Below, in pieces: positions 43,500-56,750 of a DNA stretch of 64,000 nucleotides. Within the stretch, counting starts at the first letter, position 1. Each line of letters opens with the position of its first letter. Source of the stretch: Scatophagus argus (Eukaryota; Chordata; Actinopteri; Scatophagidae); contig NC_058513.1 in assembly GCF_020382885.2 (NCBI RefSeq), positions 7,572,774 through 7,636,773 of the forward strand. The letters are read 5' to 3'. The position numbers and the translations under genes were made by a program. Under the pieces are notes generated by a model, which saw nothing but the letters and a program-made list of their open reading frames with translations, was not told the origin of the DNA and searched no databases.

Positions 43500-44585
43500 C
43501 AAAGCATGTGGGTGTCATGACACCGTACTCAGCACGTCTCGCTATATATATGCTCTTGGATGTGTCTGTGTCTACTACAAGTCACAGAGGGGTGCAGCTG
43601 GAGCACATGCTGTGGGATTTGCTCCCGGTGGACTGGAAAATCCCACGTTTAGAGAGCCTTGTCGAGCACCTAATTTAAGTCCATATGTACCAGGAGGAGT
43701 TTCTGAGTTCATTTTAGGCTGCAGCAAGACAGTTGATTTCAGTTTCATTTCTTGTTAATTGTCTAATTCCGTATAACTGCATCATTCATATTTGTTATGA
43801 TTTAGTACCTTCTGTGGAAAAATAAAATTGCTTTCTGTGGTGTACTTTCCCTGCGTACAACTTGCAAGGTCATTGTCTCTGTTGATCTTTTCTCTCCCTA
43901 CCCTTATAATCTGTTCTCGGTGTGTCACGATTTTGATTTTAAATTCAAATTTGATCGTAATGATAATTGATCATTATTGATCATTTAGTTTAGTTTTGAC
44001 CATCAAAATCAAAAGCAGCCTGTACAGACACGTATTGTCTGGCGTAAAGCCATAAATATATATATACCCCATACCCCATACACCCCATTTTATTGTGGAT
44101 TTGAAGAATTGTGATGTAATCTCATTAAAATAACAGAAAATTAAAATGTCAGGTACACCTAATAATAATTATGACAGAATTTTTGCAGTCCTGTCAGGAT
44201 ATAAGAAAGTAACGTAACCCCTGTGTGTATAAAGTGTATCAATTTCATATTATTAAAAATTTGTGTGTGCCACAAGTTTTGAGGTTGATATTTATTTTCC
44301 AAGTGCAACTGAATTCATTTTACTGCAGTATGGAAACACACTTGACTTGTACTGCAAACAATAGCCATATCCAATATTCCATGTTTAGTCAAGAGCTTTC
44401 AAGTTGTGTCACTCGCTGTTAGCTAAATACTAATGTCAGAATGTTTACAGACAGCTAAATACAAAGTACCAAAAATGGGAATGTCATTAGGTTTTTTTTG
44501 TTTGTTTGTTTGGGGTTTTTTTTATATTTAGTCATAAATTAAAATATTGGACAAACAAATTTAGATGTGATGGTACTGTATATCA
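43500..44585. other. Spacer downstream of the CD22-like gene
   Basis: A 97-codon frame at 43465-43758 shows no recognisable domain and probably lies in or after the 3' UTR. The rest is AT-rich and featureless, with a T/G-rich simple tract near 44495-44525. Confidence 0.4.
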
Positions 44586-44589
44586 AAAA

Positions 44590-45080
44590 AGCAGGGGCAA
44601 CCAAATGCTATGACAATCCATCCAATGCTTGTTAAAGTATTTTCTGGACTAGTCTGCTTGAGTAACTAAGAGACAATCTGTTTGCATAGCTAAAAACAAA
44701 CAAAGAAAAAAAAGTTTCTCCAAAAGCACCACATGATGTCATTTCCTTTCAACAAAAACTTATCATATATTCTTTCTTCTATGTCTCAATAGGATTTGGA
44801 AAAGTGTATGACAAATTTAAATCTGGTCTGATGATAGAGTTCCATGGCAAGTGACCATGGTGATAACAGTTAAGCCATGACAGTCTAACCAATAGTTGTT
44901 GAGAACCACAAATATCAACTTCATACTGGTGCCTGCGGAGACGTTAGGGGATCCCCAAAGTCAATCCATCTAATAGATGTTGACCAAGGTGGCCCAAGGT
45001 CTGGACCATAGCGGTGAACTGACCAATCAGCTAACAGAAATTGCTGACCCCAGAGCCATGCCATTAGTGTGCTGAAAAAT
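44590..45080 (+). repeat. Long copy of interspersed repeat family A
   Basis: Contains GACAATCCATCCAATGCTTG, GTTGTTGAGAACCACAAATA, CCCAAAGTCAATCCATCTAA, GGTCTGGACCATAGCGGTGA and CCAGAGCCATGCCATTAGTG. These are successive landmarks of the same common fish repeat whose other parts lie near 1795, 21130 and 56640. No coding frame is seen. Confidence 0.55.
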
Positions 45081-46305
45081 TACTAAAGCACCACTACCAA
45101 AGTAGTTTAACTTTCCAGAGAGTATGTTTTTATGGAAGAAATATAATTACATGCTCAACTGGTAACATAAACATTTTAGATTCTAGGAGAAGAGGGGAAA
45201 AAATGCACAAAACCTAAATATATATCTCTCTCTCTCTTTAAGCATTTATTTTTCTTGGTTTTACTTTATTAAAAGTCTTATTTAATGTGAATTGTTCATT
45301 AGGTGAGGACAAACAGATACACACAAATGCACGCACAACCTTTGAACATAATTAGGATCTGTCAACATGAAAAGGGTGTATCCAGCTGCTGAAACTCATT
45401 CTTGTTTTACCAATATGTCATCACTCTCTTTTAGTCTGTTTCCATGTGTTTCTTGCGGGTGCGTGTATGTACATGTATGTACCTGCATGTGCCATCATCC
45501 GCTGTGTGTGTGTTTGTAGCTCCAGCTAATGACATAAGTAAGCAGACATGTTCAACAGCATATTGGTGCATGTAAACATCATACGCTGCAGCAGTCTCCC
45601 TCCTCCTGTTCCTCCATGCTTTTATCTCTCCTCTTATCTTCTGCCCTCTAAATCTGATCATCCATCGCTCCCTGCCTCTTCTGTCTCTACACGCCTCTAT
45701 CTGTTTATCTGTCTCTCTTCCTCAGACATTCAAATCCTGCCCTGCTGAGTTTTTCTTTTCTTTCCTCTTCTTTGTTTATTGTAATTTCCCCTATTTTCCC
45801 CTTCTCCTCCACTGAAACACCACCACTGGCATTATTTATTTCTTCCTGCACCTCCATCTGTCTGACGATCTGCTCGCCTTTTCAGCCATTCATCCACCAT
45901 CATTCTGTTGCTGATGTGGTGTGATGGAGGAAGTAAATAAACAGAACCAAAGCCAGGAATCCTAAAAGATCTTGTCTTTCCGTGAATGATGGTAATTCAT
46001 CACTACCTTGTCTCTCCCACCCTTTTTCTTTTGTGTAGAGGAGAAGATTCATCTGTAATTGTAATGGTGAGCCAGGTGATCGGGGAGGGAGAGTGTGAGT
46101 GTTGGCGGAAGAGAAGGAATTATTAAATGTCACCAGTAGTTTGATGCCACCTGGGGCCAAGATGCCATCTTTGTTTTGGGCTTACTGTTTGCTGCTGGTC
46201 AGAGGGATGTGTGTGGTTTATTGGCAGGTGTTCTCATTCTGTTTTGACTTCACCTCCTGGCAATGGCAAAAAACAAGAAAGAAGAGATGTGTCTTGCACT
46301 CCGAA

Positions 46306-46338
46306 TTAAAAAAAAAAAAAAAAAAAACAAAAAAAAAC
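46306..46338. repeat. Poly(A) tract
   Basis: About 20 A, one C, then 9 A, flanked by no clear retroposed element. Confidence 0.9.
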
Positions 46339-46709
46339 CTTGTCCTGTTTTTAGGCCTAAAACAAAAGTGGGAGAGATAGATGTGATGAGTAATTGCAAA
46401 CAATAGGTGGTGAAAAATAGAGGAAATATTCTCATTGTAGAAATCCCCTACCAAAGCGAGGCTTCCTCCTGCTCCCTCTACCCAACCCTCCAACTCCACC
46501 CCCCCACCCCCATTACCAATTAGCTCTGAGGCCATAATGGATGTTGTTTGCTGTGTTTCCCTGTCAGCGGATTGAATTAGCGCCTCTGTGTGTGCAAACG
46601 TGTGTGTATGTGTGCGTGAGTGATCATCTTATCGGCTCTTAGTACAGTAATGAAACACAGTTATAAATGGCTGCAATCCTGTTAACAAAACAGCACCTGA
46701 GTGTAGCCT

Positions 46710-46860
46710 GCTAGATAAATCAGAACTGGGCCGTCGCCACACCGACCCGGCGGCTGTTGCTAAGGCATGGAATCACCAGGAGACAATTGAATCATTTGCT
46801 CACTGACTGATAAAGCGTCTGTCTTTAACAACCGGATCACCGCTATAAAAAATAACACCA
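46710..46860. promoter_or_regulatory. Candidate conserved non-coding element
   Basis: Complex block with GGCTGTTGCTAAGGCATGG (X-box-like) followed by GGAGACAATTGAATCATTTG and a TGATAAAG GATA-type site. It stands out from flanking CA/TG repeats. Inference from texture only. Confidence 0.25.
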
Positions 46861-47817
46861 TTTGTTATCACTGTGGGCCCCCCCCCCACCCCACCCCCTT
46901 CACAGGGTTCAGGAAGAGTCTGGCTGCATTTCTGGTTTTGTAATCAAACTGATATTACAGTAAAAAAACAGCGGCATGTTTCCTTTTGTTGCTTTAAACG
47001 CAGCTACTGCTTTGCTTCTGGTCTTTCTTCATTGCACCATGGTGATATGGGTTGTCATGCATGCACACTCTCTCTTTCTCTCACACACACACACAAACAC
47101 ACATGGACACACTCCTCTGTCTTTGTGCTGGGGGACTATTAAGACAGTGTATAATGCTGCGACATACTCCAGTGCTCACACACTTAATTGTGTTAATGTT
47201 TGAGTTCACATAATCTTTCAGGGCTGTCATTCTCTCAGATTATTCATCCCTGTTTTCAATTACTGAACGCCTTGGCTCTGTAGGCCCAGAATGCATGATA
47301 TACCTGTCCCTCTGTGTGTGTGTGTGTGTGTGTGTTTTCGTGCCATTGTGTGTGTATGAACTAAACCAGAAAATCAAAGATTGAGGATGAAGCAGCATGA
47401 ATTATTTTTTTATTCTGCACTCTTTATCAGTCACTTATTTTGCTACAAGACTGTTTGTACGTGTTTGTGCCTCTGTATTTGAGCCTGCACACACATGTGA
47501 GTATGTCGGCATGCGTTTGTGTATTTACACAAGAAGCTCAGGTTTTCAACGGCCAGTCAGTTGAAAAATTGAACAGCTCCTCCTCCAGCTCATTTTGAAA
47601 CCCGTCTGCAATAGTTTTGGCTACAGTCACCGATCACACCACATCATCAGTTATTGTGAATGTGAGAAGAGTGAACTCTTTTAGCATTTCAACACACACA
47701 AACACACACACACACACAAGGCAGCGGAGCATGAGTCAACTGTACGGGAATAAGAAAAATAAAAAACCACATAGCACAGTCATTACGTGCTGAAGAGAGC
47801 CCACTCAACCAGATCGG

Positions 47818-47843
47818 AGTGTGTGTGTGTGAGAGAGAGAGAG
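47818..47843. repeat. Compound (TG)n(GA)n microsatellite
   Basis: Short TG run passing into GA units, the same arrangement as at 27541 and 50641. Confidence 0.85.
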
Positions 47844-49519
47844 AAAAAGAGAGAGATAAAGTGAGAATATGTGCAAATTGTGTTTTGTGTGTGTGTGTAT
47901 TTGTGTATAGTCGTGTCAATCATCCTTTCGTCTCATTGCTGCCTCGGTTGCTCTCCTGGTTTACTTACTGTCACACAAAGTTACGTGTATAACTATGTAC
48001 AGTGAGGATTATTGTTGATTTTTCAAGGTTAATTCCTGCGTCCTGCTAAATTACAAGCAATGTCTACCAACTCCCATACAGCCCTGAATACTGAATATGG
48101 CGTGAGCAGGTGAAAACCACATATTCTTGTGTACTGTGTTCTGCAAATGCTTAATGGTGTGTAGGAAAGGTGAAGAAAAGATAGTGTAACAACGATAAAC
48201 ATGTTTCATAACCCTTTCTTGCGTTTCATATCTATACATGACATACAGCTGGTCAATAATGTACAGGGTTAAAGGTTAATATATCCTTATAACATGCACT
48301 TCTTTGTCAGTATGGTGTAAGCTTTAAAGAAAGGTTAAAACCTACGCAGAAAACTATGATCAGACAGGCAACAGAAACAAATCCAACTTATATAACTCTG
48401 CTGTACAATTGTCAGTTATTTATTTCTCATCTGATTTACCAAAAATGACCTAAAAACTAAACACCTTGTAGAAAAATATTGCAGTATTTTTTCACTTAAC
48501 AGGTTGCCAAGGATGGCATGAACTTGTCAGTCAAGTGACATTTTTGTAAGGTGTCCCTGAGAACGCAACATTCACTGCGGCTTGCAAGCACTTTAGCTTG
48601 CCGTCTTCACCAATTTGACTACACGTGGAAAGCATTTAGAAGAAAATGCTGCAAATACAGAAAACAAAAACAAATAAACACCAGAGAAATAGTTTCTCAA
48701 AAGTTAGGAATGCGCTCAGGTGCAACCTTGAACCTCTTCTTGTTCAACCAAAAAGACATCTATTTAGTTAATTTCCAACACTTGTTGATAGCCATCCTTA
48801 GTAACTTCATAAGGCACAAACTGTAGCAGCAACAAGCATGTCCCAGCAGTCTTCATTTTTCTTTTATTTCAGGGGGTTTAAGCAACGACAAACTCTACAG
48901 ATGAGCATGATGAGGTTTGGGATGACAACACGGACTGTGACTAACTTGAAAGGATTGTGACTAACTAACCAGAGTTAACCCGTGATTGTCGCCGAAGAGT
49001 AGGAGGACACCACAAATCAGGCTGACGTTTCCACTCGTTAGCGCTCTTCAAAAGTCAACAGGTGTGAGTTGACAAACCTTTAATCATGCAAAGACTTCTC
49101 CCTTCACAAACACTCTGTTTTCTGTAATACAAATGTCAGTTGTCCAGTTCACACAGTACTTTGCATACAATGCAGATAAGCTGATTTATGACTTATTTTA
49201 CTATCTGCATAACTGACGAGGAACTCCTCTTTCCTGTCCTTCTGGGTGTGTTTAACTGTCTAGGATCATCGATAAGGTGCTATTGTGAGCAACCAAGTTC
49301 CTGTTGTTTTCTCTGTTAAATATGGATGAGAGGAAAGAAGGCCTAGTCGAATAGGGAAAGAGGAGAGGCAATCTTGCTGCACTGATGTGTTAATGATGCT
49401 CTGCCTTTGCATCTGGACTAACAGGGTCATTTTAGGTTGCTTGCTGTCTGTTCTATTTGCTATCATGATTTGTATGCTATGGATTTGCACTGTCGTGTGT
49501 GCGGCTGTGCCATGGGTGA

Positions 49520-49576
49520 GGAGCGCATGACAAATTTCCCACATGTGGGACAATAAAGTTTATCTTGATCTTGATC
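49520..49576 (+). mobile_element. 3' end of an L2-type LINE or its SINE
   Basis: AATTTCCCACATGTGGGACAATAAAGTTTATC followed by CTTGAT repeats is the typical 3' tail (hairpin, then ATAAAGT and short tandem units) of fish L2-like elements. (Reported as adjoining motifs AATTTCCCACATGTGGGAC and AATAAAGTTTATC.) No coding part is recognised here. Confidence 0.55.
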
Positions 49577-50640
49577 TGGTTGGACCAACTGCTCTGAAAG
49601 CTTTTGAGGTCATTTGTGAGGTGCACCTGTTATTATATGAACATGTACAGGTTAGCTTAAAGAGGTATTTAGTGTAAAAAAAACATTCATTCTCTTCTGT
49701 AGTTCATACTCGTCATACTCTTCATACTCTTCATACTTGACACATACTCTTTGTCATGAGTTTTTTCTTTTTTTTTTCTTTTTTTACTGTTACTGTCAGC
49801 TCATTTCTCCTCCCACACAAATAGGGAAATCAAATTTATGAACAAATTAAAAATGATGCCCCTACAATTGTATTTAACCGCTGCATATTGTCACTTTAAA
49901 TTGATGAGTTGGTTTTGTCATATTGTGAAAGTTAGAGAAAACCATAGATACCATCAGTAAGCAGTTTAAATTTGAATTTAAACTTTATCCTGATTGTAGC
50001 TCAATTGTATTCCTAGAATAGCTGCTTATTGTTTAAATTTGCACACAAGCAACTTTGATGGTCATACAGACGTATCATATGAAAAAGCTAAGCGAGGCTA
50101 ATCTCATCATTTGCACTCAATATATATATAAAAACTCAGGAAAAATTTAAGAACACATTAGGAGCTAGAATATTGATTTAACTGAATTTCATATACTGCA
50201 CTAGCACTGAATAGAGTGAGCCACTATTCAAGAAAATATATTGTCATTTTTTAACTAAATGCAAATGCAGCTCCTCTGTTGGTCAGGAATCCAATTTTCC
50301 AGAGGGGGATTTTGTGTTAAGCTCATCGTATTTTTTTTTTCTCACCTTTCTGTTTCTGCCCTTTGACTAACAGGGCTAAATAGCATGTTGAGGCTGACCC
50401 TTTGTAAACAGGCTGTGGGTCCGGTCAAGGCTGCAGGAGACTGTTAGAAGAAGGACAGGTCGGGGAGACAACTGAGGTTGTTTGCCATCAGGTGTGTGTG
50501 AAGATATCTCCAAACATTTGGACCCTGGAGATAACAACATGCCAGAGAGGGGGAGGCAGAGAGACAGACAGAGATGAGTGTATTTCCCCAGGACCACCTA
50601 AGCTGCTTAATCAAGATGTGACTCCATTGCATGTATGTTT

Positions 50641-50649
50641 GTGTGTGTA

Positions 50650-50706
<57 letters not shown>

Positions 50707-50719
50707 GAGAGAGAGAGAG
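50641..50719. repeat. Compound (TG)n(GA)n microsatellite
   Basis: About 16 TG units with one TA, then about 23 GA units with one GGGA interruption. Confidence 0.95.
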
Positions 50720-50803
50720 CATCTCTGTGTGTCTGTATGTGCCCTAGATAAAAGGAAGTGAATCAGAGGTTTCCCTCATCCTGATCCCCTATAGCAGGTG
50801 AAG

Positions 50804-50807
<4 letters not shown>

Positions 50808-50841
<34 letters not shown>
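50808..50841. repeat. (TG)n microsatellite
   Basis: About 17 TG units. Confidence 0.95.
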
Positions 50842-50842
<1 letters not shown>

Positions 50843-51059
50843 TCAGACAACTGGGACGCTGCTCCCACAGCCCCCATCACATCAGCTCGACCATGGAGAC
50901 CAGACCTGTGCAGGAGTAATGAGCAGTGCGCTGTTGTGTCTATGTCACCCACTACGTGTGTGCGTGTGTATGTGTTTGTGTGTGTGTGTATGTCCTTATG
51001 GGGGCGAGTGGCAAACGTTAGTGCTGTGATGTTGCATTAATTGCGTGCAGAGTCTTTGG

Positions 51060-51400
51060 TTCCCTCTCGCACAGTTAATGAAGACACGACACGCCGCTCA
51101 GCCCTCACTGACGCTCTGCTTTGGGTGCCACTGTGTCCTCCGCTGCATTTGAGCACTGTAATTTGGCTTTTAAATGAAATAAATTAGTTATCTGGGAGAT
51201 CCTAAGGATTACGATTATCATTATTTTTCCCTTAGTGACAAACGCCATGCTGTGATTGGTTAATGACTTTCTTCTGAGTGGCAGTCGTCCTATGGGGTCG
51301 TCCAGAGCGAGGAAAATGGAGAGGGAGTGGAAGGCGCCAATCTGTACGACTAATGAGGTGCAATTATATCACTGACTGACTGTTGACGTGACCCCACCAA
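51060..51400. promoter_or_regulatory. Strong candidate conserved non-coding element
   Basis: About 340 nt of complex sequence without simple repeats contain several homeodomain-type cores: GCTTTTAAATGAAATAAATT, TTACGATTATCATTATTTTT, GTGATTGGTTAATGACTTTC and CTAATGAGGTGCAATTATAT. An inverted CCAAT lies in GTGATTGG. The texture is that of a developmental enhancer. Conservation could not be tested. Confidence 0.35.
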
Positions 51401-52130
51401 AACCCTCTACACACACACACACACATTTATGGCTTCAGAGACACAGTTTCTGAATATGTGGACAGCCGTGGCCCATGACAAAAATTATTTTCTTGTGTTT
51501 TTATTCTTACCTGGCAATTTGGACCCCGGCAATTTAAAGGGTGTATTTGTGTGCAAGTCTTGGGGAATAATACTGCCTATGTGAAAAACATTTTTTTTTC
51601 CTACCTGCCCATCATGGGTCTAACAGTGTCATAGAAATGCAATTCTAAATCTGTGCTGTACTCTTCAAGTGCGCCTCGGGTTTTCAGTTGCATTAAGGCT
51701 CCGTTGCTTCATTTTAAATAACTTCAGCCGAATGCGTAGGTCCAGTCACATTGCTGAGTTTCAGCAGATGCGTTCACAGCCTGTAAGATCCTTCTATGTC
51801 TACATCTGCAGAGCCATTTAAATTTATCTACAAAATAATATGCAAATTAATGTTTCTTTTCCATTCATTTCTCTTCTGCAGTTGTTAGGAGATAGTTCAT
51901 CTGCTGCTATTCTTCATCATTTAGTCAAGTCAAAGCTGGCCATCGGTTTAGTCAAGTCAAAGCTGGAAGGATGTTTTAGTCTCATGCTTCATCTGTTCCA
52001 TTATTTCTTCACTGCTCTTTGCTTTAATTGATAAACCAACATTTACACCTTGTCCAAGTGTAAAAACTTTTAGAATTTTCCTTTCACATTGTTGCTCATG
52101 TTTTTTGAATTAAAAAGGTGCATAAAACAG

Positions 52131-52501
52131 GCGGCATTGGGTGGTACAGTGGTTAGCACTGTGGCCTCACAGCAAGAGGGTTTCAGGTTCCAATCCCAAA
52201 TCTGGGCCCTTCTGTGTGGAGTTTGCATGTTCTCCCTGTGCCTGTGTGGGTTTTCTCTGGGTACTCCAGCTTCCTCCCACAATCCCCAAAACATGCACAT
52301 TAGGTTAATTTGCTACTCTACATGGCCCATAGGTGTGAGTGTGTGCATGCGTGTGTGTTTGTCTGTCTTTGTGTGTCAGCCCTGCGATTGACTGGCGACC
52401 AGTCCACGGTGAACCCTGCCTGTCGTCCATAGTCAGCTGGGAGGCTCCAGCTCCCCCCACGACCCTGACGGATAAGCTGTATAGAAAATGGATGGATGGA
52501 T
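52131..52501 (+). mobile_element. tRNA-like SINE of fish type, copy 2
   Basis: Begins GCGGCATTGGGTGGTACAGT, with a B-box-like GGTTCCAATCC near 52190, then CTTCTGTGTGGAGTTTGCAT, and ends in GGATGGATGGA. It is co-oriented with the copy at 40749-41100 and slightly better preserved at the B-box. Confidence 0.8.
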
Positions 52502-55049
52502 AGAATGTGTCTAAAGCCATGAGGACAGAAACCCACCTGTAGGGATCACTCAAAAAGTTGCACCACAGCCAGTAAAGGGGCAGTAACATTTTTAACCCAA
52601 ACTGAGGGGGACTAACAGTGTAAAACAAATCTTATACTAACATTACAGACTGTTGTTACAGTCTATAAATCCTTTCACACTTTTTCCTTGCCCCTCACTG
52701 CATAAATAAATTTGCCAGTGATTATCTTAATGTCATGTTACTCGAGTGATGTAATAAATCCATGTCGTAACCATTTAAAGTTTTAGGTCAAGTACTTAAG
52801 CGAAAGTGCTGATAGGAAAAAGCTTGCTATGACATACTGTACACTTTATTATCAAATTAACCGATGTGGCACAGCAGTTATTTTGAATTTGAGGTCAAGT
52901 ATCTGATCACACATCTGACAAATCACTGATAATCACCCTATTTATGTGCATATGCAGGTGAGATAATGTCATTAATTACTGTATGCTCACACATTAATGG
53001 AAACTGGAAGTCTTTATGTTCATGTGAAAAGCAACACTGAAGATCTGTATGAGCAGAATTCACGAAACTGACGAGGTTGGATTTTTCTCTCCTCCTCAGT
53101 TTGTATAGAACCTTCCACTCGTCCCTTTGTCTGTTTCCCTCAATGCTTCTCTCATTGTCTTCGACTTCTTTCAGATAATCTCATTTAGACTTCCCCTCTT
53201 GATTCTCAAGCCTCCTTCTCTCTTTCTCAGCGGAGCTCCCTGCCTCTCTCCCATGGCTCTGCCTTTCTTTCTCTCTTTCTCATTCACTTCCTCTAAATGC
53301 ACACAGTATTGATGTTTTTCTCTCCATCATGGCCTCTGTGATGCCTTTCCTCCTTTTAGTTTTCCCCTTTGTCTCCCACCTTTTATTTGTCAAAGGTTCT
53401 CTGTAGTGTTTTCTCCCCAGGTATACTCTCTCCCGTTCACACAGATGTATGGATATGCCTGGGGTTTCACTGAGTTTTTGAAAGCTAAGGCCAATACTGA
53501 TATTTGTTCTCAAACTGCTGTTGGAAAACATGTACGTCAATATACAATATCTATAAAAACGACTATGTCCCTGCTGAACAAATGAACTATTAAAATGTCA
53601 TCGCCTATGAAAGATCTAATGTGTTAGGGTTAAAAGAAAACATGTCGATTGACATACGGAGAAATAATACTGGCTGTCACTTTTTATTCAGAATTCCCTT
53701 CAAACATGGGAACAAATCAAATATTTGATTTGTTTAGATTCAAAACTCACAGTAAGCACCACAGGTAACTCCTCATGCTAAGCTCTTGTTCTTTTTGGGT
53801 GAAATGGAGGGAGGTGAACCAGCATGACAAGAAACCATGGATGCTTGGACTCAGTTTCATGGAAGGAAGAATCGTGTGCTAATGTAAGACTGTTTGCTGA
53901 CTGCCTTTCACTACAATTAGTTGCTTAAGAGAAGTTGTTGAGGAACCACAAAATAAAAGAGATGTGCAAGTGTAACAGTACACAACATTAACTGTTCTGT
54001 GTTTACGTCAGTTTTAGGGTCATGTTTTTGGGTACAGCAAGGAACAAAAATTGCTGTAAATAAAAGAACAAAACAGCAAGTAGACAACAGCACTCATGTA
54101 GTACAGTGATGACATGCAAACACAAGTCATATTAAAAGCGTTTTTTTTCCATGTGCTACTGTAAATTTATCTTCAGTACCCCCTGTCGAGTCTGGCAACT
54201 TCTGCACAGACGAGACTTAATTCGCCAAAAGAAATGATGAGGTCAGTGTGAGGACATCTCCCCCACATTTCCTGATGCCCTCTTGACAATATACTATTAA
54301 CTAACGGCAAAAAATGCACACTTAAATAAAGAAATTATTCTCTCTTCCTTGTTTTCCAAGATTTGTTTTTTGTTCATGGTGGTAAAACCTTTGAAACATT
54401 ATTTAGTGGGAGATATTAAACTTCTTTACAACATGACCAAAATAGCATCATAGCAGTTAATCTGGGATGCAGTGCAGCACTCACAATAGGATTTATTTAC
54501 AACAAAACAGCTATTTTGTGGCTGTGATTGAGGTGCAATCTTCATTCTATTTTCAATATTCAGTTTTTGATGAAGATAATTTCAGCTTGATATATTGGCT
54601 AGCCTGTGATAAAAGCACACACTTGAGAGCACACACGACCTTTGTACCTCCTCTTTTGACTGTAAATAACAGCAGTAATAGAGAGCCTTGCACCATCTCA
54701 AGTTGAATTTTACATTTACAAGCATGTCTCCCTACAAGCCCATCTAAGGTTTTGAGGCCAGATGAGGCTGGCTGTATCACGGTCCATCTAGTCAGCAGTT
54801 GCTGGCTTTACAACATGGCTTGTATCTAAGCAGAAAGGATATTTAAGGAGCGTTATAGAATGAGATGAATGATGGTTGCAAGGAAGGACGGACGAGAAAG
54901 GTAGAGATGTAAAAAGAGAAGCCTCAAGTTTAAGAGAGGCCTTAAAGTTTGGAGAGGTTGGTTTCAGCGTGTTTAAGAGTTTGGCAGAGGAGTGGCTACT
55001 GGTACTGTGACTGTGGTTTCTCAGGAATCAATGAGCTTGTGTGTATCCA

Positions 55050-55051
<2 letters not shown>

Positions 55052-55080
<29 letters not shown>
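55052..55080. repeat. (TG)n microsatellite
   Basis: About 14 TG units; a (CA)n run lies nearby at 55207-55226. Confidence 0.95.
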
Positions 55081-55083
<3 letters not shown>

Positions 55084-56639
55084 TGATAGGGGGAATAGGA
55101 TCCTTTCCTGGCACTTGATGGACAGCTTAACATCCGGCTTGTAAAAACAGCAGAGCAAAATGTTCCACGTGCCAAAACATGGGGTTGAGGGGAGGGAGGG
55201 TTTGTCACACACACACACACACATACACAATAAAAGGGAAGTGTGGAGTTGTAGTCGTATTTACTAGGAATCCTGTGGTGTTGGTGAACAGTCACTGGGT
55301 GGTAGGGAAGCACAAACCAGATGATGTTTTCTTAACATTTCCCCTGATTGCATCCAACATCTCCCATCAGTAATCAGATTTTCAACATTTCCCTGTATGG
55401 GGGAGCGAGCCTTTTAGAAAACCCTCATGCTGGTGACCACATAGCCTCAAATGGCTCTTGCTGAAATTCTGCATGCAGTTAAAAAGACAAATGGCGACAG
55501 TCCAGGCTGTATTGTAATTTCTCCAGAATTGATGGCACAGCAAAAAGAGTGAAAGAGATTGTTTGCACAATGGCGGATAGAACTTGGACTTGATGAAGAA
55601 ATTTGCAGATGAGGGAGTTTCATGCACTAATTTTCTGCTTCTTCATCGACTCATGGGAATCTAAGTCATTGGGCTTTGGGGTATGTTATCAGCTGCTTGT
55701 CCATTCCCCTCTGCTCCTCTTGCTTTTCACCTTTAAAATATCGAAAAATCATCAACTCGTTCTTCTGTACAAACATCCAGTTCAGTCCATTGAACCAGGC
55801 TAAAGGTGCCTTCATTCTGCTGTGTTACAACCATTGTTGCACAAGCTTTCTGTTTCACCCTACCTCTCAGTTTCATCATTCCTATTCCAATCTCAACATG
55901 ACAATCTTGAACGATCGTTACAACATTTTGTATTGTTGAATTTTGTTGGGTGATTGAGCAACAAAAGCAGAGACTTGATGGAAACAGCCAGTTGGGTTAC
56001 TGGTGGATGATTTTATAGAATTGGAATATAGTTTTCTAAAAGAGAAGAAAAAGTTTGAGTAAGTTTATGTTTATGCAAATACTTCAAATATGATTGCCCG
56101 TATAAAATGTTGTCAGGAAGTAGTTGAAGGAGGAGTAGGAGAAGGAGTTGAAGACAGAAATGTTAAGTGAATAATTCCTCAATTCCATTGCAGTTATCAG
56201 AGTTGACATTGACATTGGATTTTGTGCCTGTTCCTTGTGGAAACATATTATCAAATACCAAATAATATTTTCAAGATATTGAATGGACACTGTTGACCTT
56301 CAATAAATCAAATCTGGACTCATACTATTAAGATAAAGGAGAGAGAGCCTATGGAATGCTGGTCATGTGCTTTTTAGGACAAACCACTTTTTGCCACAAT
56401 AGCAGCAATGCCAATGCAATGTCTGTTGGTTGGTCAGTTGCTGCACCACATTTTCTGTGAATAAAATATCTTACCTATACCTATATAAATATCTTACCTA
56501 TTGGATAGACTGCATCAAAATTAATTGTATAGCTTTTGTGATCCCTTCTTATTCAATATATCCCCATCATCTTGTCTATTAATGACAAAATAACTGCAAC
56601 TAAGATGAACAAGTTAAACATTATACTTTCTCTACAACA

Positions 56640-56750
56640 GTATGCTAGCATCATCACTGTAAGTATGTTCGTATGCTGGCAAAGCAATGCTGTGCCAAAG
56701 TACAGCCTCACAGAGCTGCTGGCCTGGCTTTAGACTCTAATATATATTTA
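56640..56750 (+). repeat. 3' part of interspersed repeat family A
   Basis: GTATGCTAGCATCATCACTG followed by GTGCCAAAGTACAGCCTCAC and AGAGCTGCTGGCCTGG matches the closing section of the same fish repeat. Degraded, non-coding. Confidence 0.5.

Noticed and set aside
43465..43758. 97-codon frame after the CD22-like gene
   Set aside because: It lies beyond the polyadenylation signal, lacks recognisable domains and has no supporting splice sites.
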